From contig NC_088201.1 of assembly GCF_037126465.1 (NCBI RefSeq), forward strand, positions 22,056,550 through 22,120,549: a stretch of DNA of 64,000 nucleotides, given 5' to 3'. Of this stretch, positions 1 to 11,776 are shown one piece after another (the stretch's first letter is position 1; every line of letters starts with the position of its first letter). The notes below the pieces were generated by a model that searched no databases, was not told the origin of the DNA, and saw nothing but the letters and a program-made list of their open reading frames with translations. This DNA is from Ornithodoros turicata (lineage: Eukaryota; Arthropoda; Arachnida; Ixodida; Argasidae). Both the position numbers and the translations under genes were made by a program.

Positions 1-166
1 CTCCGCGTATTTTAGCTCTAGATATCCCCCCCCCCCCCCATTACCCAAACTGTGCACATAGTTGCTGTAACAATCTGGAGCGGTGAGAATATTTGGCTCT
101 TGTATGATCACCATGATGTAACTTGTCACGCACGGGTACGCGGTTGAACATGTCAAGACGCTCACT
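1..166. other. No gene; C-run at window start
   Basis: A run of 14 C residues lies at 26-39. The rest of this short stretch shows no coding or repeat signal that I recognise. Confidence 0.5.
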
Positions 167-347
167 GTCAGTAGTGAGTTTTAGTGCATCGTACGCTATC
201 GCCTATACGCGTACGTAAGGGATAGTGTAGTGGTTCTGCGCAATGCGCGAAGCTCTCTTTATGTTTTGCGCCTGCGCAGAACCACCAACGCTATCCCTTA
301 CGTACGCATAGGCGATAACGTACGATGTACTAAAACTTTCTACTGAC
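167..347. repeat. Palindromic MITE, family A, copy 1
   Basis: The two halves are inverted copies of each other. The left arm opens with GTCAGTAG, then AGTTTTAGTGCATCGTACG, then a stretch ending GGTTCTGCGCA. The right arm is its reverse complement and ends CTACTGAC. Only the central 40 bases or so are unpaired. It encodes nothing, so it is a non-autonomous element. No clear target-site duplication is visible, so exact ends and superfamily are uncertain. A second copy lies at 2077-2252 and a half copy at 56005-56046. Confidence 0.8.
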
Positions 348-2076
348 TCGCATATACTAGATTTAATCAACTGTTGGGTCCTCCGGATGCACATTATTGG
401 TGCAAACTTTTTTTTTCATCATTGCGATGATGCCATTGATACGCGAATTTTCTGAGTGCAGGGCGAATGCTTAGTACAAAACGTGAGCCAAATTGCCAGG
501 CATTAGAGCGGAGGGATGCCCTGCGTTCAGTGGGAGCAGAGCAGGTACCTGCATAGCACTGGGGCTGATTTATGGGATCTAAAAGCCTCTCCCCTTTGTG
601 CCTAGCATCGATTTTGCGGCTGCGCCACCTGTTTGGGTGAAACTCTTTAGTACAATGGGGTGATATGCCCGTTTGGAAAGAAAGTGCGCGGGGCCGCTTG
701 ACACAGAACAGTCGCTTCTCGTGGCGAACCCGAGCTTTAAACCGAATAAATGATTTACGTCCAGGCCATGACTAATTAATGACCCCGTTTATGTCAAATT
801 AGACGAGTGAGTGCAAACCGTCAGAAGTTATAGGCATCTAGAAGGGTAGTTCGTAAGGGAAGTATCGTTCTATCGGTTTATACCTGGGGTAAAATGCGGC
901 ATGGGGACGTACCCAAGAAAAAAAAAAGTAAATACTCTATTATCTGCATGAAACAGAGAGAGAGAGACTTGTGTTGCACTGCTGCTCAAGCGCCATTGTC
1001 AACAATAACAGTTTCTTTCCGTGTGGATGTTTCATCCCGACTATGGTGGTAAAATACGCCAAGTGTGGCTGCAGATACTTTGTTTTACCAATACAACTTG
1101 GCAGAACGCAGTATAGGAGTACGAATGTTTTGATCTTTATGTACGTATTTTGTTTGTTTTCCTGATTTCACATGGGAAGGAATTAATCATCTCGAACGGG
1201 AATACAGGCGACTCTCAGGCAGCTAGAGTGTAGCTTGGACCTCAGACTTACTAGCAAAGCAACCCTTAGCCATGCATATACCATCCAGCATCCATAGGGC
1301 AGCTCCCCGTCACTTTTTCTGCAAACATTTCATCTTCAGGTGGTTAGTTTTAGGGAGAAGACGGTGACATCATGTATACGGTGAACATGTCTACGTGTAC
1401 GGCGGTCTACGGTTTACAGTTAGCGGATAAACGCGTCTCTCGTCGACTCTCGAAGCACTAATTGCTGCCTTTTTTTTTCTTCTTCTTCTTCGCGCGTTCA
1501 TCGTGGGAGCGCATATTCAGGGAATGTCATGGCCGAAGAAATCTTGAAGATGTCGGATAGTTTGGCTGCCACACTTGTGTATACACCTGTAATGACATGT
1601 TTAACGGCAGACGGTGACTCTCAGTTGATCGTGTGGACAAGAATACCAAGGGAAAACACGTGTTCTTGGGAGTGCCAAAGGTAACTTAAGCAGTGAGGGT
1701 GTTTGCGAAGTATTCCTGGCTGAAAGCCAATGCTTCATAGCTCCGGCAGAGATGCAAACGATATTGAGTGGGAGTGTGTGGGTTTCAGGCGCTTCATGGA
1801 ATCTCGAATTGCAATTTCGAAGCGACCCTCTATATTTAAACGCGAGTAACGAGCCACGGCTATAGCCAAACATTTCCGCATGCATGTTGTGCCTTTCCAG
1901 TCAGTGATTAATCAAATGATTGATCCATTAATGCGTCTACCACCAAGGAGTCTTTTGACAGCCTGGCAATGTCGGTTTTCCATTGGAGTATGGCTTATCT
2001 TATAGACCGCTGTCTGTATAGGATATGTCTGCAACAGGGCGCCCTCATATACAGGCTGTCTGCATATCCCATCACA
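348..2076. other. No recognisable gene or repeat
   Basis: Only short low-complexity tracts are visible: GA repeats near 955-966, and a T-run followed by TTC repeats near 1470-1491. Open frames are short, occur on both strands and carry no family motif. Confidence 0.4.
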
Positions 2077-2252
2077 GCTAATAAGAGTTTTAGTGCATCG
2101 TACGCTATCGCGTTTGCGTACGTAAGGGATGGCGTTGGTGGTTCTGCGCACGCGCAAAACAAAAAGAGAGTTTCGCGCATTGCGCAGAACCACCACGCTA
2201 TTCTTTACGAACGCAAAGGCGATAGCGTAAATCACTAAAACTCACTAATGAC
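2077..2252. repeat. Palindromic MITE, family A, copy 2
   Basis: This has the same arms as copy 1: AGTTTTAGTGCATCGTACG inward to GGTTCTGCGCACGCGC, then the reverse complement out to CACTAATGAC. Some differences break base pairing, for example GTTTGCG in the left arm against AACGCAAAGG on the right, so this copy is diverged. Short open frames on both strands are translations of the palindrome, not genes. Confidence 0.8.
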
Positions 2253-4494
2253 TTTGCCCGAATATAAACAAGGAATGTGCTACCATGTGAAAATGGTAGA
2301 CGCGTGTATGGCGAATTTCACGTGAAATAACTCAACTTAACTGATGGTCGGCAACAAGTAGATTTTATACTGTCCATTATGTGAAAACAGGATGCCCTCC
2401 AGGAGCGGCACGGTAGATGGTATACACTGCGTCAGCAACACATGCTCTACATAGCCTGCATCCACCTTGAAGAACGGTTGTTCGGCTCGTATGAGTGTTG
2501 ACAGACAATAAATCTCGAACATGTGTGACACGCCACAATGATAGCAGGAGTATGGCGAGTGCACAAACGAAAAGCTCGAATCTAACGGTTAGTATCAATC
2601 AGGAAAGCTGGTCACTTTTCACGGTACGGGCGCAGAAGCCGGATCTGCAAAACTGCACCGCTTGAAGGGTAAATTCATAAATCCAATGAGACTGCTTGCC
2701 TCCCAGACGGAGCACGCTGCTCGAATTTTTCGTACGCAAACCATTTTAATTTGGTTACGGTAGAAGCCCTTGGCACTGAGAAGTAAAAGTCGATATACTC
2801 GTACAAACTGGCGCGATCTTCCACTGTGTAGACGTTTTGTGAGCCTGTTGAAAAGAGCACATCTGCCGCCGTGGTTGTGGAGTCACCACTCTGTGCGGTG
2901 GTGTAATATCACAGTGAAATGCTCCATTTGGACGCTCGTTTTCCGAAAATGAAGATCGTGTGCCTCATTCTCCGAACCGGGCGAGCCCGATTTATTTCTC
3001 CGGATTAGAGTGTATACTCGCTCACTTTATTGGACCGGCTCGTATCGGCACCTTTCGCTGGAGCGGCGTAAATGGCGTTTTCTGCCTTCCTTCCTAAACC
3101 CAGGGTGCAACGACTCGTGATAAGGGTAACAGGCACCACATACAGTGCACAAAGACTGCCGTTGGCGTCCGCCCGGTTTTGCCCACTGATTGTTACTTCC
3201 TTTTTTCCCCTCGCAAAAATAGATGGGATCGTTTTTTTTTTCGTTTAAATTTGCGATGTAACGAAACCCTCTCTTACGATCGTCGTTCTCGTTAAAGCGT
3301 ATAACGTCTAGGAGATGTATATAGAAAATCTCGGAAGTTCTCTTGAGAAAAGTGGTCAACGGTATATAGGACAACGGTCAGGTTCGATGTGCCGGCTAAT
3401 CGAGGCTGATTAGATGTTCGTAAAGTTTTGCTAGTGTTAAGAAGAAGAAAGATGGAAAGGAATGAAACCTAAATTGGCACATTATAAATTATGCGTGGAT
3501 AGCCATGCCCTATTTGTATACCTCTATTCTAACATTACTGAAAACTTCATACAAGAGAATGTTATCTGTGCGTTCTTTGATTCATTATCCTTACCGTCAT
3601 CATCATCATCATCATTCTCGTAATGCATAGATAACGTTCTTTCTTGCGTGTAGTACAGTGGGTTTGCTGGAACAACATACTGTTGAAAGGAGAGAAGCGG
3701 AGCTTTGTCTCTCTTTTCCTCCATATATCACGTGACTTCATGAGGTTAATATTCACATCGCCGCCGGTCCGTGGAACTGAAACATGAAACTGTTTCACGC
3801 CTCGAGTCCACAAGGAACCAAGCCTGTGAAGCTTGGGAAACGAAAGCTGCGCTCTGTCTTGAAACATATTGAACGGCAGCTATATCCACTGTAAGTACTG
3901 GTGCGGAGCACGCATGCCTAGCCACACAATAAAGACTGTCTCAAGCTGCCCCGGACTATTTTTTACAACGTGCGAACGGGCAGCCGCCGAAACACTTTGT
4001 TGAACGACGACACATCAGTTCCACAACATTTGAGTGTCACTCGGCCTCAGTGCTCGAGGAGTCACTGGCCTATTGCGCCATCATGAACTAAAAACTCTTG
4101 TTATATTTCAGCACGCTTTATTGGGGCTGGCTGTATAGATTAACGGAGAGTGCGAACCATTTTAAGTTATGCAGAAAATCCCGACATTGGCACTGCAGCT
4201 AAACGACAATTAGTGCCATTTGGGACGGCTTTGGAAGACGCCAGCCGAATCGATTTTTTCGCAGCATGGAACTCGAATCTTTTGTTTCAACTCCCCCGAG
4301 AGCCGAGCACGTCGGAGGGCAACGACGTATTGACAGTCTCCTTCGAGTGTTCTCTGTCTGGGTTCGTTACACGCCGACAGCGAATTGCGCGATTTGATCA
4401 TTTCGTCGTGATTTGTTCCAAATTCGGTCGCTTTCGCTTGGTATGTATAATCTGTACTTATTCACTTTTGTTGTTAGCCTGAGAGGCCGCCCTA
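2253..4494. other. No recognisable gene or repeat
   Basis: A short CAT microsatellite lies near 3597-3615. A 115-codon minus-strand frame at 3027-3374 shows no domain, no signal peptide and no repeat similarity that I can name. Confidence 0.4.
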
Positions 4495-4507
4495 TACCCT
4501 TAAAAGC

Positions 4508-4590
4508 CGGAACGTGTACCGGCGCCGTGAGTCGAATCCGTGATTTCCGGTCTGGCATGCTACCGATTAAGCGGCATCGGCATGGCGTTC
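4508..4590 (-). repeat. tRNA-like SINE head (degenerate)
   Basis: Read on the minus strand, an A-box-like segment GCTTAATCGGTAGCATG (4556-4572) is followed by ACCGGAAATC and a B-box-like GGATTCGACTC (4529-4539). The spacing is that of a tRNA promoter. The middle resembles ACCGGTAATC in the better-preserved tRNA-like unit at 49118-49189. This suggests a related SINE; the body downstream was not delimited. Confidence 0.55.
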
Positions 4591-6056
4591 GCGTGAACTA
4601 CGCTGCCTCAAGTACAAGACTTTTGCGTACTCTACCCATTTACTCTTACATGTTTCCCACTCCAAGACGATATACCTAAGAGATGCGCGATGTACCTATA
4701 CAGGAAAGCGAAACGGCTGGCGCTAACAAACAGAACGGCACGAACGCGTGTTCTGACGCTGAGACACATTTAGGCTTTTTCGCTGATGATGGTATGCACT
4801 CGTGGCGCGTGTCCTTTTTTGTCTTCCTCGGTTATCAGTTTCAATGATGGGGGGATCTATTTATTTTCACAGGAAAGGTCAGCCAGAACGGACGGCTTCA
4901 ACGATGGCTTCGAAATAGCAGTGCCTGTCTGCGAAACAAGGTTCCCGACTGTATAAAGCGTACTTCTCACACGTTACGGGTGACTAATAAATGCGTAATT
5001 CCTCGTGTACTAAATGGAACGAATGAATGCGTAGATCTTCTTCGCTGAAGACGGCGTCCACCTTATTTCCACACCAAGTTGGATTGTTATACTCCCAGTT
5101 CCGATCCGTGGTCATGGGGGGGTATGATCGTCATGCACAAGGTGGCATAGGAAAAAGTGTGTGCAATAATATATCGGCTCGTTTCGCTTTCGACTGGGGA
5201 TAATGAGGCTTTTTCCTTTTTTGGCGGATTTCCTCGGGGGTAATCGCCGCCGTTCGGCTTACGTCACACGAAAGTAATCAGTATTTTAGTGTGGTGAAGT
5301 TAGCAGTCTCGTTTTCGTCTCTGTATGTGCGCCGAAAAGGGTCCCCTTTCTGACAACATTCCAGCGTGTGCAATCTGTTTACATCTACCAGACGCATTAC
5401 AACTGCGAGGTAACCCTGAAGGAAGGAAGCTGTGTCGACAACCCATGCATGGCGCGTTCCCCCCAAAGTCATAATATGCTCCGGTGTTGTGGAGAGGCGC
5501 GTATTTCGGTGTTGGAATTACATTCCACCCGGCACATTCTCTAGCGGATACCTCCGCCATGAGAATTCGTGAGGGTGAGGTAAATATTTCAGCAGGAGGA
5601 GAAATTCTGGCGTTGAGGTCTCGCCTGCCTCCCTCAACCGATCGGCTTCGTATTTCGCCTCATTTTTCACTCCCGCAGGCGGCTCATTTGTCTCGGCGGC
5701 GACACTATTGTTACACTTGCGACCACCCAGTTAAAAATGCATCCGGTCTTTCAGGGACGTTTCGTTCGCCGCCGTGTCTGGGACAATAAATTGTACTCCG
5801 TTATCTGGCACATTTGAAGGAGTGCTCACATGGATTCTTCGTGCGGTTTCGTGGACGAAAAATACGCGGAGAAGCATGCATTTGTTGTCGGGGATGTGTC
5901 CATTACCGAAGAAATAATTACATTACAGTTGCAACACTGGGAAATTCAGAGGAGACGTAACTTTTTGCGTTGCTGTAACACGGGTACAGTTGATGGGATA
6001 CTACTGATATGGAATTCATTTGGGTGTAGTTTTCGTTGGATCATCATATCGTCGGT
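4591..6056. other. No recognisable gene
   Basis: Open frames such as 5484-5789 and 5830-6132 are short and carry no domain. The second runs into the adjacent low-complexity tract. I see nothing else. Confidence 0.4.
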
Positions 6057-6108
6057 AAAAAAACAAACAACAACAACAACAACAAAAAAAAAACAACAAC
6101 AACAACAA
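6057..6108. repeat. A-rich / CAA microsatellite
   Basis: Runs of A are interleaved with CAA units. It could be an old retroposon tail, but no body could be attached to it. Confidence 0.75.
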
Positions 6109-6261
6109 TCGCACAAGACGAAAATCTGTTAAATTCGTCACATCATCCTCCCATGTGTATGTGTTAACAACGATCATGCAGTAATTATTTATCGATAGGC
6201 GTCATGCACGTTGCATATGGAGGGGCCAGTGGACAACTTTAACTTTATTCTCATATCTCAC

Positions 6262-6360
6262 ATCTAATGTTCGCGTGTAGTGGGGTAGTGTACTGCTCTC
6301 CAGTGGTGAATCACCCCATGCCATAGTCACGATTTCTTTGTTGTTGTTGTTGTTGTTGCA
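6262..6360 (+). repeat. SINE/LINE tail module, family B (+)
   Basis: A recurring module: TGGGGTAG, a GC-rich hairpin-like segment, GTGAATCACCCCAT, then ATAGTCACGATTTC and a TTG microsatellite (about 6337-6359). Matching copies lie at 11702-11776, 22922-22995, 53450-53520, 54100-54215, 58480-58562 and 62542-62640. The simple-repeat ending and fixed polarity suggest the 3' end of a retroposon. Confidence 0.65.
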
Positions 6361-9321
6361 TATGGGGGGAATTTTGTGAGGGAGTAGTTTCAGGACAAAC
6401 AGCAGGCTGTGCCTGCTGATTTCGAAATGTTTGCGGTTCTTGTAGCAGCTTCGAAGAACCGCTGCAAAAAAGTAATTTTGCAACGTTATACGCAACACAA
6501 AACTGGACTACCGTCGTTTCGCAAGCACGTTACAGCATTTCTGAATTCATAGACGCACTTAAGTGGGAATGAATCTCAGAATAAACTGTTGGCGAGCGGC
6601 AGAGCCATATAGGGGACGAAGATGTCTTATGCAGCGTGAATATTTCACCAGCCCACGTTAGCATCTGTAATTGGAAGATGCGTCAGCGTTGATGAAGCAT
6701 CAGTTTTAGATCTACACGTAATTGCTGGCCGTATTGAGAGAAGAAGTCTGGTGCGAATGTTGGAAGAACTTATTAGCACGCTGCCCACGTATCATATTGG
6801 GCATCTCGCAACGTTCCCACGATGAGGTACATTTTATGAAGGAATCATTTAGAGGGGGTTGCGGTATCGGTGAAGCTCCTTGGCATATTGCTAATATCAA
6901 GACAAAGAAGATAGGTGAACCGAATAAATATCGCACGCAGTATAGATTAGTTAGGCGGACAACGTGGATAGCGTTGTGACGGATGCCGTGTTGGTGGCGT
7001 ACGAATGAATCCGTAACACGAACTGCCTTCTTCCCCGGGGTTCTTTGCGCGCACAGTAATGTTAACGTTTGATCCGGTTTTCTTTGTTTGTTTTTTTCAT
7101 CGCTGTACATCCATGCCAGACAGTGTCACGTAGCCGCTGCTGTCGACAGACGAGGTCGGACGTTGCCCACAGAAATAAAATTACGGTCTGTGCACGCATT
7201 ACCCCAGCTGCCGACGCTGCGAGAGGGATGGATAACCCGTACTTGGGCCCCGTCTGTGCGGTCTCTTGGTCATTGCAAGAAGACCTGCGGTACGTCTGCC
7301 GCAGGGGTATATGACGTCTCTCTCTGTAACGGTCACTAGGCATGTTGACTGGCATATACAGGTGATATATACGCGAAACAACGGTAGAAGATTCTTGTTT
7401 TAACGCTCAAGAAAGCGTGAATAAAGGAGTGAGGAGTTGCGCAATAGAACGAAATACAGCACATCAGGAACGGCGCAAACAGAGACCGAGAAGGTGGCTG
7501 ATATGGCTGACCCAGACCACGCATGCTGTGCACTTAGCTTCGTTGCTTGCTATCACCGTGCTCTATATAACCTGCGAGTGATTGCGACAGAGGAGAAATG
7601 GACGTACGCCAGCTAATTCCTTCACTGTGCAGTGCACTGAGGAATGATGTGGAAAGAGAATATCGGATCTACTAAGCTTCGCATGCTTCTGCTAGAGTAT
7701 TCGTCCTAAGTATTCCCGATAAAGACATTTTGCTCATTTGATAGCTCTTTCGTGCGACCTCTAAGCTTTGAACAGGGTATCCCTCGCCCGATAGTCTTAT
7801 AGCGAGGGTATGAAAATACTTTCCGAATTGATAGGTTTCCTCGGTAAAAATCTGTATACCAAAAAGCTAGATGTGTCAGATGCGTAACAAAGTTGCTCCA
7901 TCTTCAAATATTGAGTATCTATCACTCGTGCGCCTTGTTCGTACGAGAATTGAGATGGCCAGTGAGTATAACATCACCTGCTTCGTGTATGCTCTGTTTG
8001 TGTATAGGAACTGAGATTTCACAACAACAACAATAATTATATTTTGACGATGAAGTGGGGAGATTTCGCAAGTAGTTAACGCTACTCGGTATTGTTCCGT
8101 ATGTAACGGCCAGGTTTCCTTGTTGAAGCACCAAGTGATACGTGGGGACTGCACATTGGTAACAGCAGAGGAATATGTCTGTTTTCCTAGTCCACAACGT
8201 TTTCTAACATTGTAGCCTTTATATCCTACTACAAGCTTTTGAAGGACAACGGAAGATTTGTTAGTGTGATCGTTCGAAGCTCATCTATCAAACGGACAGA
8301 AAGCTGCTTTTGTGGTATCTCCTCTGCCTCGCGCAGTGTTTCAGTGCAACATTGTTCAGTAATAGGTTCAGCACTATGGTGCTGTCATGGGAAGCTGGCA
8401 AGTGGCTAATGAGATGGCTAACGAAAATGCAGCGACATTTTTGTCGTTGCTTGGTTTGAGGAAGCATTAATAAATATTCGATACCCTTCCTCACAAAGGT
8501 TCAGGTGTGGAGCCCATGTCAGGAAATGTCAGTTTGTGGAAAGTCGCCTGACGTTAGCATTGCCATCCTGCCTACGTCAGTGCATATGCATCAAAATGTC
8601 CCAAGGGTGGGACTGTCTGCTATTCGACGCATATACAGATAGGCGGGGTTGCCGTCGGGCAACGGAAGCAGCACCTGTCTGTGACTCCTTGGCCAGGGGA
8701 GGCACGCCTAGTTTGCATTATGGAGGAAGCTCGTCAGATGGCGTCACTTATGATGGGCGTGTGTCCAGTGAGATTAAAAACAGTCGTAATAAATTAAGTG
8801 GTAACAGACCCATGTATAGATCGCGATGGAGGAAACGAGAATTCGGGTTCATCCTGCGAGGACGAGACCACCGTGGACGAGACCATCGCGTTACGGATAA
8901 AGGTTATCTACTGGAGTGTTTGTCTTGTTGCGGTTCGTCAACGGTCCCTAAATTTACAATGTATTTAGTCGTGTTGCAAAGATAACTGTAGGAATATCGG
9001 AAGATGTCACGTTTTTTCCTTTCTGTTAAAATTACTTTCGCTCGAAAATTTTGTTATGATTGCCACTTACAGTCACCGGCTCATGTAAGGAATGGCTAAC
9101 ATTTATACCAGATCGATATTCTGCATAAGTGCGAAGAGATTTTTGTAGTCCATTGTTTTTCTTGCCGTTGTTACTACCGCTAGGTTCCTGACCATGAGGT
9201 GTAGGCAGATGGACAACAATACGGGTAAACTCATTCGCGTCCGAGCATCATTTATTAGATACACACATCTGATACCATCGCTTGTGTCGGAATGCAAAGT
9301 GTGTCATTCGGGACTAATAAG
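6361..9321. other. No recognisable gene; one longer open frame
   Basis: A plus-strand open frame of 149 codons occupies 8536-8985 but begins at GTG. It has no recognisable domain, and contains a short internal duplication around GACGAGACCA (about 8860-8888). Other frames are shorter and overlap on both strands. I do not call a gene. Confidence 0.4.
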
Positions 9322-9510
9322 TTTTTTTTATTCCATGGTAGCGCCGCGAAGCAACTGTGGCTATGAGCGGCGTACAGATGTGGACAGATGGAGAGAGGAC
9401 AGCAGGGAGGAGTGGGGGGTTATAGTATGCGTCCTGGGCCGACTTCAGGGGAAACTGTGCCGACATTCGTCTGGAAAGTCTTCGAGAAAACCCAGGGAAA
9501 ACCTCAGACC
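9322..9510 (-). repeat. SINE family C, 5'-truncated (copy 1)
   Basis: On the minus strand this is the 3' part of a SINE. It runs from a segment with GGTTTTCCCTGGGTTTTC, through AGACGAATGTCGGCACAG, to GCAACTTGCTTC-type terminal sequence (GCCGCGAAGCAACTG on the plus strand), ending in an A-tail seen here as T8 at 9322-9329. The tRNA head present at 54874-55180 is missing. The copies at 15051-15330 and 43157-43426 are clear relatives. Confidence 0.8.
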
Positions 9511-9877
9511 CTAAGAAGTCCATGCGTGCTGGACGCATCTCTACATAATGCGTGTCCTTTCGAAGTCCCGCTCCGCCATTTTGTCGCCCTCAGATCCGAA
9601 GACGGTGTAATATCGGCAAAAGTACTAGGATGCAGGCGAGCTGGTACATTGCAAACGAAGAAATAACCCGAGACTGGGAGCACAAGGACGAGACAAACAC
9701 ATTTCAGCGTTTCCGTTGGCGGAAAAAGATAAATTTTCTTCGCTTGCACAATGTGTTCCTGTAGTTCAAGGTGTACTTCCACCGACCATGAACCGATTGC
9801 GACAAGTCGCGTTCCGGTTTATATGTAACATACTCGTATCGCTAAAAAGATTGAAGAGCCCTATCGCAGGGTCAGGG
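9511..9877. other. No recognisable feature
   Basis: This segment lies between a SINE fragment and a mariner scrap. It is probably diverged element DNA but shows no motif that I can support. Confidence 0.35.
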
Positions 9878-10041
9878 GTCATCCACGATCTTCGAATTGA
9901 ATATCTCCCAAAACCATATTCCCTCGATCTAGCAGCTTCGCATTTTCACATTTTTGGAGTTCTCAAAGGGCACCCTGGTAGCAGAAAGTTTCAAGACGAC
10001 GGTGGAACCACGGAATGGGTGCATGATTGGTTGCGTACATG
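9878..10041 (+). pseudogene. Mariner transposase C-terminal relic
   Basis: Translation in the frame of 9878 gives a block recognisable as the end of a mariner transposase: PYSLDLAASHFHIFGVLKG, then RKFQDDG and WVHDWLR. It corresponds to the family motif PYSPDLAPSDxHLFxxLK. The third catalytic Asp of the DDD triad is replaced by His (CAT at 9941-9943), and no N-terminal or central part can be read upstream. It is a dead fragment of about 55 codons. It differs in sequence from the mariner copies at 16 and 42 kb, so it is probably another lineage. No terminal repeat is visible. Confidence 0.75.
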
Positions 10042-11400
10042 TCTGAGACTGCACAGGGTGAGACCTACAGGAGAAAGATAAGGCAAGCTGTTATCATCAC
10101 AACCACCACCGGGTTCTCAGGGTACTATCGTTACAGGTTATTCACGGTTACTGTGACTACACGGTTACTGTCACGTTACTGTAATGCACGGTTGACGCAA
10201 GTGCGCTAACATCGGGAGTAATTATGTTAAAAATTAGACGCGTGTAATTTCACCCGTATGTAATATGCAGATAGTACAAATTCATTTGTGGCTTTCATTT
10301 TATAGATGGATATGTGAAGAAAAATATTGAACTTTTCATTTGATTTGATGATGATGTAGAGATAGACAGGAAAAAAAAATGACATAAGTCACCTTGTCAT
10401 TTGAATCACACTCGTATCTATGTAGCACACTATACTCGTCGATTTCAAACTGCATAAAATGTGTAAGTCCCTGAGATACACTGTGCTGGATATAGCAGCA
10501 CAGATAGCTTAGTCAGAACGATGTCATTTTCTATGCATTTACTTTCTGAACAAGCGACCAACTGCTGACTCAGTGAATCCGCGGTCACCACTTTTATTAA
10601 ATGCAATCACCATACTACAAGGTGGCTGACTCTAAACTAACAAGTTAGAGCTTACAAGTTTCATGTTGTGGCCCGTAATATTGTTAGTCACGGCGTACAT
10701 ATTTGCCTACTAGTCTCCTTCCACTACTCTTACAAAACTTTTCGAGCATTGCTCGGCCACAAACAGACGCACCGTGCGCTCCCTTCTTTCCGTGGTCCCG
10801 TTTCATACATTTGTTCAACGGCTTCGAAGCTTGTCCGTGTGGCACCGAAATGCGAGGAAATTTGGAATTCCGAAAGGCGATTGGTAACGTCTGTCGTTGC
10901 AAGAGACGGCAGCATTCTTTCCTGATCCCCGAACGAAAGCTCCGGAGGGGCCTCGAGACGTCGGGAAAAAGATTTGTCTAGGTATAAGAAACAAATTGGT
11001 GGTCCTTGGGTTACGTCACATTTTGTTCGGCCATATTTCTTCTTGGATCGAGACCTTGCTTGTTTATCTTCTTCGGCGGCGTTTTGAGTTTCGTCGAAGG
11101 CAGTTCGGGAGGAAGGGAGGTCATCGAAGTTTAGCCCCCTGGCGGGACGTTATTTTGGTGTTTTACAGTGCGGAATTAAAAGAATAGGGGGAGCAATTTT
11201 AGCGTACCCAATAAGCGGGGCAACGCCGAGATTGTTTTAGGTTACCTCACCGGCAACTCAAAATGCAGGCAGGTTGCGCTTGCAGCACCATTTGTTGTAC
11301 CATTTGTTTTGTTGTGCCGAGCGAGTTCGGGTACCCACGCAATTTTCAAAAAAAAAAAAAAGAAAGAAAAGAAATAACGTGTGTTCCGAAAACGCGAATT
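10042..11400. other. No gene; short imperfect tandem motif
   Basis: Around 10120-10195 the motif ACGGTTACTGT recurs about three times with small changes. Between 10668 and 11187 several frames are open on both strands without family similarity. Confidence 0.4.
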
Positions 11401-11597
11401 AGGTTCTGGGCATGCGCTGTGAAGGCCCAAAGGCATTTGTGTGTACCCTAGTAGAAAGCAGAACAGGGTACCCAAGGCCACAATGAAATAAGTGCTCGCC
11501 CACTGCGCATGCCCAGAACCCAAAGAATGATTTGCGCCCACAAGCACTTTCGGACCCCAATGAAATTAGGAGTCTTAACTGCGCATGCCTATAACCC
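11401..11597. repeat. Inverted-repeat element with three GCGCATGC arms
   Basis: The sequence GGTTCTGGGCATGCGC at 11401-11421 reappears inverted at 11501-11521 as GCGCATGCCCAGAACCC. A third, weaker copy ACTGCGCATGCCTATAACCC lies at 11578-11597. A GGGTAC motif also recurs inside. The arrangement suggests a MITE-like palindromic element with nested or duplicated ends. Ends and target duplication were not resolved. Confidence 0.55.
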
Positions 11598-11701
11598 AAT
11601 CTGTGCTTTGGGTTTTGGGGCGCACGCTTCGGTACCAAAACCCGTTATAAAGTCAACGTGCGTCGGCCTCGCGCAGCGCGACATATTGCGACGGAAAATA
11701 A

Positions 11702-11776
11702 GGGAACAACAACATAGATGGATGGATGATGATGTGGGATGTTTCCCTGCGTTGAGTGCAGGACCCTACCCCATTC
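11702..11776 (-). repeat. SINE/LINE tail module, family B (-)
   Basis: On the minus strand it reads AATGGGGTAGGGTCCTGC, then GGGAAACATCCCACATCATC, then a GTTGTTGTT ending. Polarity and layout match the copy at 6262-6360. Confidence 0.6.

Noticed and set aside
8536..8985. 149-codon plus-strand frame
   Set aside because: It begins at GTG, has no known domain, and no splice or promoter context supports it.
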